From an uncultured Curtobacterium sp. (GTDB lineage Bacteria; Actinomycetota; Actinomycetes; Actinomycetales; Microbacteriaceae), in the NCBI GenBank assembly GCA_913778205.1, contig CAJYUW010000049.1, positions 17,406-81,405 on the forward strand: a DNA stretch of 64,000 bases. The letters are read 5' to 3'. The stretch's first letter is position 1. Each line of letters opens with the position of its first letter. The notes under the pieces are model-generated. The model saw nothing but the letters and a program-made list of their open reading frames with translations, was not told the origin of the DNA and ran no database searches. Positions 61,060 to 64,000 of this stretch are shown here, piece by piece. The position numbers and the translations under genes are program-made.

Positions 61060-61359
61060 ATGATCGCCGAGGCGCTCCTGCCCGCGTTCGTCCACGCTGA
61101 CGTGTGGGTGCAGCTCGCCGTCACGCACCCGCTCGCGGCACTGCTCGCGGTGACGCTCCTCGCCGTGACCGCAACCGCCCTCGTCGGGTCCGTCCGTCGC
61201 GTCCGACGGACGGAGCTCGTCGTCCGACCGCACCGTCCGACCCGGGTCGGTCGACCGGTGGTCCTGCACGCCCTCCGACCACGGGCGCCGGTCCTGCTCG
61301 CCAGCGGCCACGGTGCGCGAGCACCGGGCGCGATCGAGCGTCACCGCACCCCGTCCTGA
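61060..61359 (+). CDS. Small membrane protein of unknown function (99 aa)
   Basis: A 99-residue protein with one hydrophobic helix (LAVTHPLAALLAVTLLAVTATALVGSV, about 18-44) and a strongly basic C-terminal tail. The ATG at 61060 has a GGGAGGGGG ribosome site. No family recognised. It is 61 bp upstream of another small membrane protein and may be its partner. Confidence 0.55.
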   Translation: MIAEALLPAFVHADVWVQLAVTHPLAALLAVTLLAVTATALVGSVRRVRRTELVVRPHRPTRVGRPVVLHALRPRAPVLLASGHGARAPGAIERHRTPS

Positions 61360-61420
61360 CCACGGCCGGGGACGCGGTGACACTCCGTCACGCCCGCGTC
61401 CCCGATCGAACAGGACCCCG

Positions 61421-61723
61421 ATGCCGCACCGCACCACCGCCCCTCCGTTCCGCCGCGCCCGCCTCGTCCGCGCCCGACTCCGACGGGTGCGGCGGCGCAT
61501 CGAAGCCCGACTCGTGCTGTTCTCGGGCTGGGTGTGGGTCGCCGCCGTATCGCTCGTCGGGATCGAGGTGTTCGAGGTCGTGTTCGGCACGTTCGTCCTC
61601 GCGCCGGAGCTCCTGCCGGTCGCCCTGGTGGTCATGGCCCTCGCCTCCCTGTTCCGCGAACGTCTCCGCCACGCGCGGCGTCGGGTCGTCGTGCGCCTCC
61701 GGGCCGCGCGGGCTCGGCGCTGA
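61421..61723 (+). CDS. Small membrane protein of unknown function (100 aa)
   Basis: A 100-residue protein: Arg-rich N-terminus (RRARLVRARLRRVRRRIEARL), two hydrophobic helices (LVLFSGWVWVAAVSLVGIEVFEVVF and LLPVALVVMALASLF), and an Arg-rich C-terminus, so both ends probably face the cytoplasm. ATG at 61421 with CAGGACC upstream. No family recognised. Confidence 0.55.
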   Translation: MPHRTTAPPFRRARLVRARLRRVRRRIEARLVLFSGWVWVAAVSLVGIEVFEVVFGTFVLAPELLPVALVVMALASLFRERLRHARRRVVVRLRAARARR

Positions 61724-61788
61724 CCCGCGGTCGGACCGCCCGGCCCGCCACCCTCGACGCGCGGGACGGACGGCAGTACCCTCCGTGC

Positions 61789-62250
61789 ATGAGCGCCTCG
61801 GGACCGTCGCCGTACTTCCTCCTCCCCGGCACCGCCCGGGCCGCGCTCCAACGGTGGTCGGAGGTCTTCGGCGGCGCCGTGCAGATCGCCAGCTACGGCG
61901 AGTTCGGTCGGACCGACGGCCCGGCGGATGCCGTCGCGCACGGGCAGCTCGACGGCACGCTCCGGCTCGCCGCCGCCGACGCGACGGAGGGTGAGGAGTC
62001 CTTCGCCGCCCGGGGCCTGCTGTTCTCCCTGCTCGGCACTGCGGAGCCTGCGACGCTGACGCGCTGGTTCGCGGCGCTGTCGGTCGACGGCACCGTGCTC
62101 GATCCGCTCCAGCGTCGTCCGTGGGGTGACTGGGACGGCACGGTCCGGGACGTGTTCGGTGTCACGTGGCTGATCGGGTACGAAGCGTCGGCGGTGGGAC
62201 CGGCTGCCGACGACCCCGCGGAGCCCATGGGGGACCGGGACACCCCTTGA
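61789..62250 (+). CDS. VOC superfamily (PhnB/glyoxalase-like) protein
   Basis: A 153-residue protein. PYFLLPGTARAALQRWSEVFGGAVQIASYGEFGR at the start, a HGQLDG-type turn, LLFSLLGTAEPATLTRWFAALSVDG, and WGDWDGTVRDVFGVTWLIGY at the end match PhnB-like members of the vicinal-oxygen-chelate fold. The metal-binding histidines are only partly kept, so it may be a small-molecule-binding relative. ATG at 61789; ribosome site weak. Stands alone. Confidence 0.78.
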   Translation: MSASGPSPYFLLPGTARAALQRWSEVFGGAVQIASYGEFGRTDGPADAVAHGQLDGTLRLAAADATEGEESFAARGLLFSLLGTAEPATLTRWFAALSVDGTVLDPLQRRPWGDWDGTVRDVFGVTWLIGYEASAVGPAADDPAEPMGDRDTP

Positions 62251-62314
62251 ACTGGGGGTGTCCGTCAGCTCGGAGCGAGCTGAGCGTCCGCACAACTAAG
62301 AAACACTGAGCGGT

Positions 62315-63097
62315 ATGACAATTCCCGAGCCGAACCCCGGCATGTCACCCACCCCTCCCCCGTACGACGCACAGCCCGGCACGACGGCCCCGCCCGCGTT
62401 CGCGCCCCCGGCGCCCCGACCCGCCGCGGGCCTCGCGATCGCCGCGCTCGTCGTCGGCATCGCCGCGTTCCTCTTCGGCCTCGTCCCCGTGTTCGGCGCG
62501 ATCGTCGGCATCGTGGGGATCGTCCTCGCCGTGCTCGCACTCCGGAGGCGGCAGTCGAAGGGCATGGCCGTCACCGGCCTCGTCCTCGCCAGCATCGCCG
62601 TCCTGTCGTCCATCGGGACCGCAGCCGGCATCGGCGCGCTCGTCGGCAGCGGGAACGAGGCAGCGAAGCAGGTGTCGGCGGCCCTCGAGTCCGCGTCGGC
62701 AGCTCCGGTCGCCGCCGATGACGAGACGGCCGAGGCCGCGAAGCCGTCGGCAGCGCCGAGCAAGGCCGCAGCGCCGAGCAAGCCCGCCGTCCCGACCGAG
62801 TACGCGTCGGCGCTCGTGAAGGCGGAGAGCTACTCCGAGATGATGCACATGAGCAAGGCCGGTCTCTACGACCAGCTCACCTCGGAGTACGGCGAGCAGT
62901 TCTCGGCCGAGGCCGCCCAGTACGCCGTCGACACGATCGCGGCCGACTGGAACGCCAACGCGCTCGCCAAGGCGAAGGACTACCAGGAGTCGATGTCGAT
63001 GTCGCCGGCCGCCATCCGCGACCAGCTGGTCAGCGAGTACGGCGAGCAGTTCCTCCCCGCCGAGGCCGACTACGCGATCGCGCACCTGAACGACTGA
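62315..63097 (+). CDS. Membrane protein with DUF4190-like domain and two Ltp repeats
   Basis: A 260-residue protein. A Pro-rich N-terminus (1-38) precedes two hydrophobic helices (LAIAALVVGIAAFLFGLVPVF and GMAVTGLVLASIAVLSSIG), joined by LRRRQSKG as in DUF4190 proteins. An Ala/Pro/Lys linker leads to two Ltp-type repeats: ALVKAESYSEMMHMSKAGLYDQLTSEYGEQFS and ALAKAKDYQESMSMSPAAIRDQLVSEYGEQFL. Ltp was first described in a phage lipoprotein that blocks superinfection, but chromosomal copies are common in Gram-positives. ATG at 62315. Followed by a hairpin. Confidence 0.82.
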   Translation: MTIPEPNPGMSPTPPPYDAQPGTTAPPAFAPPAPRPAAGLAIAALVVGIAAFLFGLVPVFGAIVGIVGIVLAVLALRRRQSKGMAVTGLVLASIAVLSSIGTAAGIGALVGSGNEAAKQVSAALESASAAPVAADDETAEAAKPSAAPSKAAAPSKPAVPTEYASALVKAESYSEMMHMSKAGLYDQLTSEYGEQFSAEAAQYAVDTIAADWNANALAKAKDYQESMSMSPAAIRDQLVSEYGEQFLPAEADYAIAHLND

Positions 63098-63110
63098 GGT
63101 CGTCGAACGA

Positions 63111-63138
63111 GAGGCCGTCGGGGTTCCCCGGCGGCCTC
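63111..63138 (+). terminator. Terminator hairpin after the Ltp-repeat gene
   Basis: GAGGCCGTCGGGG pairs with CCCCGGCGGCCTC (one T-G type mismatch), with a short TTC loop, 13 bases after the stop. Confidence 0.75.
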
Positions 63139-63176
63139 GCGTCGTTCCGCCCGCCAGCGGCCGCCACCCGGAGCCG

Positions 63177-63440
63177 TCAGCCGCGGGCGACGAGCGGCGC
63201 CCAGAACGTGTCCGGGGCCTCCTCCTGCACGCTGTCGGCGGCGAAGTCGAAGCCGTACTGCCCGACGAACTCCCGCGCGGCGGCGATCTCGTCCATCTCG
63301 TCGTCCTGCGCGGCGTCGAAGAGGTGGACGCCACGCCCCATCGCGACCCCGCTGTCGCTCACGACCGTGAGGTCCCAGCGTCCCGGTTCGGAGCGCGTGA
63401 TCCGGACGACGGCGGCCTGGTCGGCGGTGAAGTCAGCCAT
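63177..63440 (-). CDS. Small hypothetical protein (87 aa)
   Basis: An 87-residue acidic soluble protein. It starts MADFTADQAAVVRITRSEPG and contains RWDLTVVSDSGVAMGRGVHLF and DEMDEIAAAREFVGQYGFDF. No family recognised. ATG at 63440; upstream extension is antisense to the next gene. Divergent from the 70-residue gene. Confidence 0.6.
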   Translation of the reverse strand: MADFTADQAAVVRITRSEPGRWDLTVVSDSGVAMGRGVHLFDAAQDDEMDEIAAAREFVGQYGFDFAADSVQEEAPDTFWAPLVARG

Positions 63441-63503
63441 GTTGCGAGCATACGGAGCGCCCTGTACCCCGGTGCCAGGGTCCGACGGCGTACGGTCCCG
63501 CGC

Positions 63504-63716
63504 ATGAGTGAACACCACGGAGAACCCGAAGAACAGCACCACCCGGTCATGGACGGCGCCGAGGAGGCGACCAACGAGCAGAAGCTCCGCGGCCTCGTCG
63601 AACAGGTCGAGCACGACCACGGACACGAGGGTGCGGCGGACATGGCCGACCACCTCCGCGACCGCGCGGCCGAGACCGGTGTCGAGACCGAGGAGCCGTC
63701 CGACCACGTCGAGTGA
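63504..63716 (+). CDS. Small acidic hypothetical protein (70 aa)
   Basis: A 70-residue, His- and Glu-rich soluble protein (SEHHGEPEEQHHPVMDGAEE... VEQVEHDHGHEGAADMADHLRDR). The His/acidic composition could bind metal, but no family is recognised. ATG at 63504. Followed 75 bp later by a 41-residue gene. Confidence 0.55.
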   Translation: MSEHHGEPEEQHHPVMDGAEEATNEQKLRGLVEQVEHDHGHEGAADMADHLRDRAAETGVETEEPSDHVE

Positions 63717-63791
63717 CCGGACCGGCCGGCCCGGGAATGGACCCAGCCGCTCCGGCGTACACATGAACACCGATCTCACGAGGAGCGCGCC

Positions 63792-63917
63792 ATGATCCAG
63801 ACCGACACCCAGCCGAACGACCGCGACGAGAAGCGCTGCCGCCCCGTCCCGCCGCTCCACGACGCGCCGGAGCAGCGCTTCGGCCGCTGGCTCGGCCTCA
63901 TCAACGAGGGCCGCTGA
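63792..63917 (+). CDS. Very small hypothetical protein (41 aa)
   Basis: A 41-residue open frame, MIQTDTQPNDRDEKRCRPVP through RFGRWLGLINEGR. The ATG at 63792 follows a strong GAGGAG ribosome site eight bases upstream, which together with the palindromic terminator placed 46 bases after its stop supports a real gene. No family recognised. Confidence 0.5.
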   Translation: MIQTDTQPNDRDEKRCRPVPPLHDAPEQRFGRWLGLINEGR

Positions 63918-63963
63918 CGCGACCGCGGGTCGGGTGACCGACCCCACGTCGCTGACGCGACAC

Positions 63964-64000
63964 CTGACGGCCTGGAGGCGCGGTGCCAGCTGGCACCGCG
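63964..64000 (+). terminator. GGGAGGC-family palindrome, cut by window edge
   Basis: CTGACGGCCTGGAGGCGCGG followed by TGCCAGCTGGCACCGCG has the same centre as the copy at 45227-45276, with a variant outer arm (CCTGGAGGC). The right arm runs past the window end. Confidence 0.65.

Noticed and set aside
62315..63097. Ltp-repeat gene as a sign of prophage
   Set aside because: No integrase, capsid, lysis or tRNA-linked attachment site nearby; composition is like the rest of the window.

Overview
The window is GC-rich (about 70% by eye) actinobacterial chromosome with dense genes, many GTG starts and many 4-bp ATGA/GTGA overlaps. Gene content (glmU-prs pair, xylAB, several ABC sugar importers, LacI/ROK/AraC regulators, LAXTG-type wall anchor) fits Microbacteriaceae, most probably a plant- or soil-associated genus such as Curtobacterium. 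The genus is an inference. I saw no rRNA, tRNA, CRISPR array, insertion sequence or prophage. No gene-free stretch exceeds about 280 bp.

Layout. 1-10.4 kb: a methyltransferase tail, pentose-phosphate genes gntK and gnd (divergent), a membrane protein, a membrane-anchored molybdopterin oxidoreductase, a PrmC-like methyltransferase, prs and glmU, and an MFS transporter. 10.6-20 kb: a pentose locus. A minus-strand operon (two Gfo/Idh/MocA dehydrogenases, a ThuA-like protein, a TIM-barrel isomerase, a ROK repressor, a Zn polyol dehydrogenase) is divergent from xylA-xylB, and a good sigma-70 promoter with an overlapping inverted repeat lies between them. 20-24.4 kb: a TetR regulator with two tiny genes, an ABC exporter and an AraC regulator. 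24.5-34.2 kb: a GH3 glycosidase with a complete ABC sugar importer under a LacI regulator, followed by two more AraC regulators related to the first. 34.2-41.5 kb: MarR, a small gene, then a second LacI-controlled ABC importer with another ThuA plus Gfo/Idh/MocA pair.

41.6-50.2 kb: a lipoprotein, a NarL-type two-component system next to a secreted orphan protein, and then the most unusual locus. This is a translationally coupled trio: a cellulose-synthase-like GT2 with a large central insertion, a small RsbW-type ATPase, and a fusion of a GH26-like domain (apparently lacking its catalytic glutamates) to an OpgC acyltransferase. 50.3-55.3 kb: TetR plus a divergent NAD-dependent epimerase with twin operators, a wall-anchored secreted ParB-like protein and a secreted propeller-like protein. 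55.4-64 kb: a DEAD-box helicase, a DHA2 exporter flanked by MarR and TetR regulators, and a run of small membrane or hypothetical genes including an Ltp-repeat protein.

Two genome-scale patterns recur. First, about nine copies of a 40-50 bp palindrome built on GGGAGGC...GCCTCCC sit just after stop codons, and their inner stems differ but stay complementary. Second, three tandem-repeat arrays (9, 17 and 29 bp units) each lie between convergent genes, with the edge unit overlapping a stop codon.
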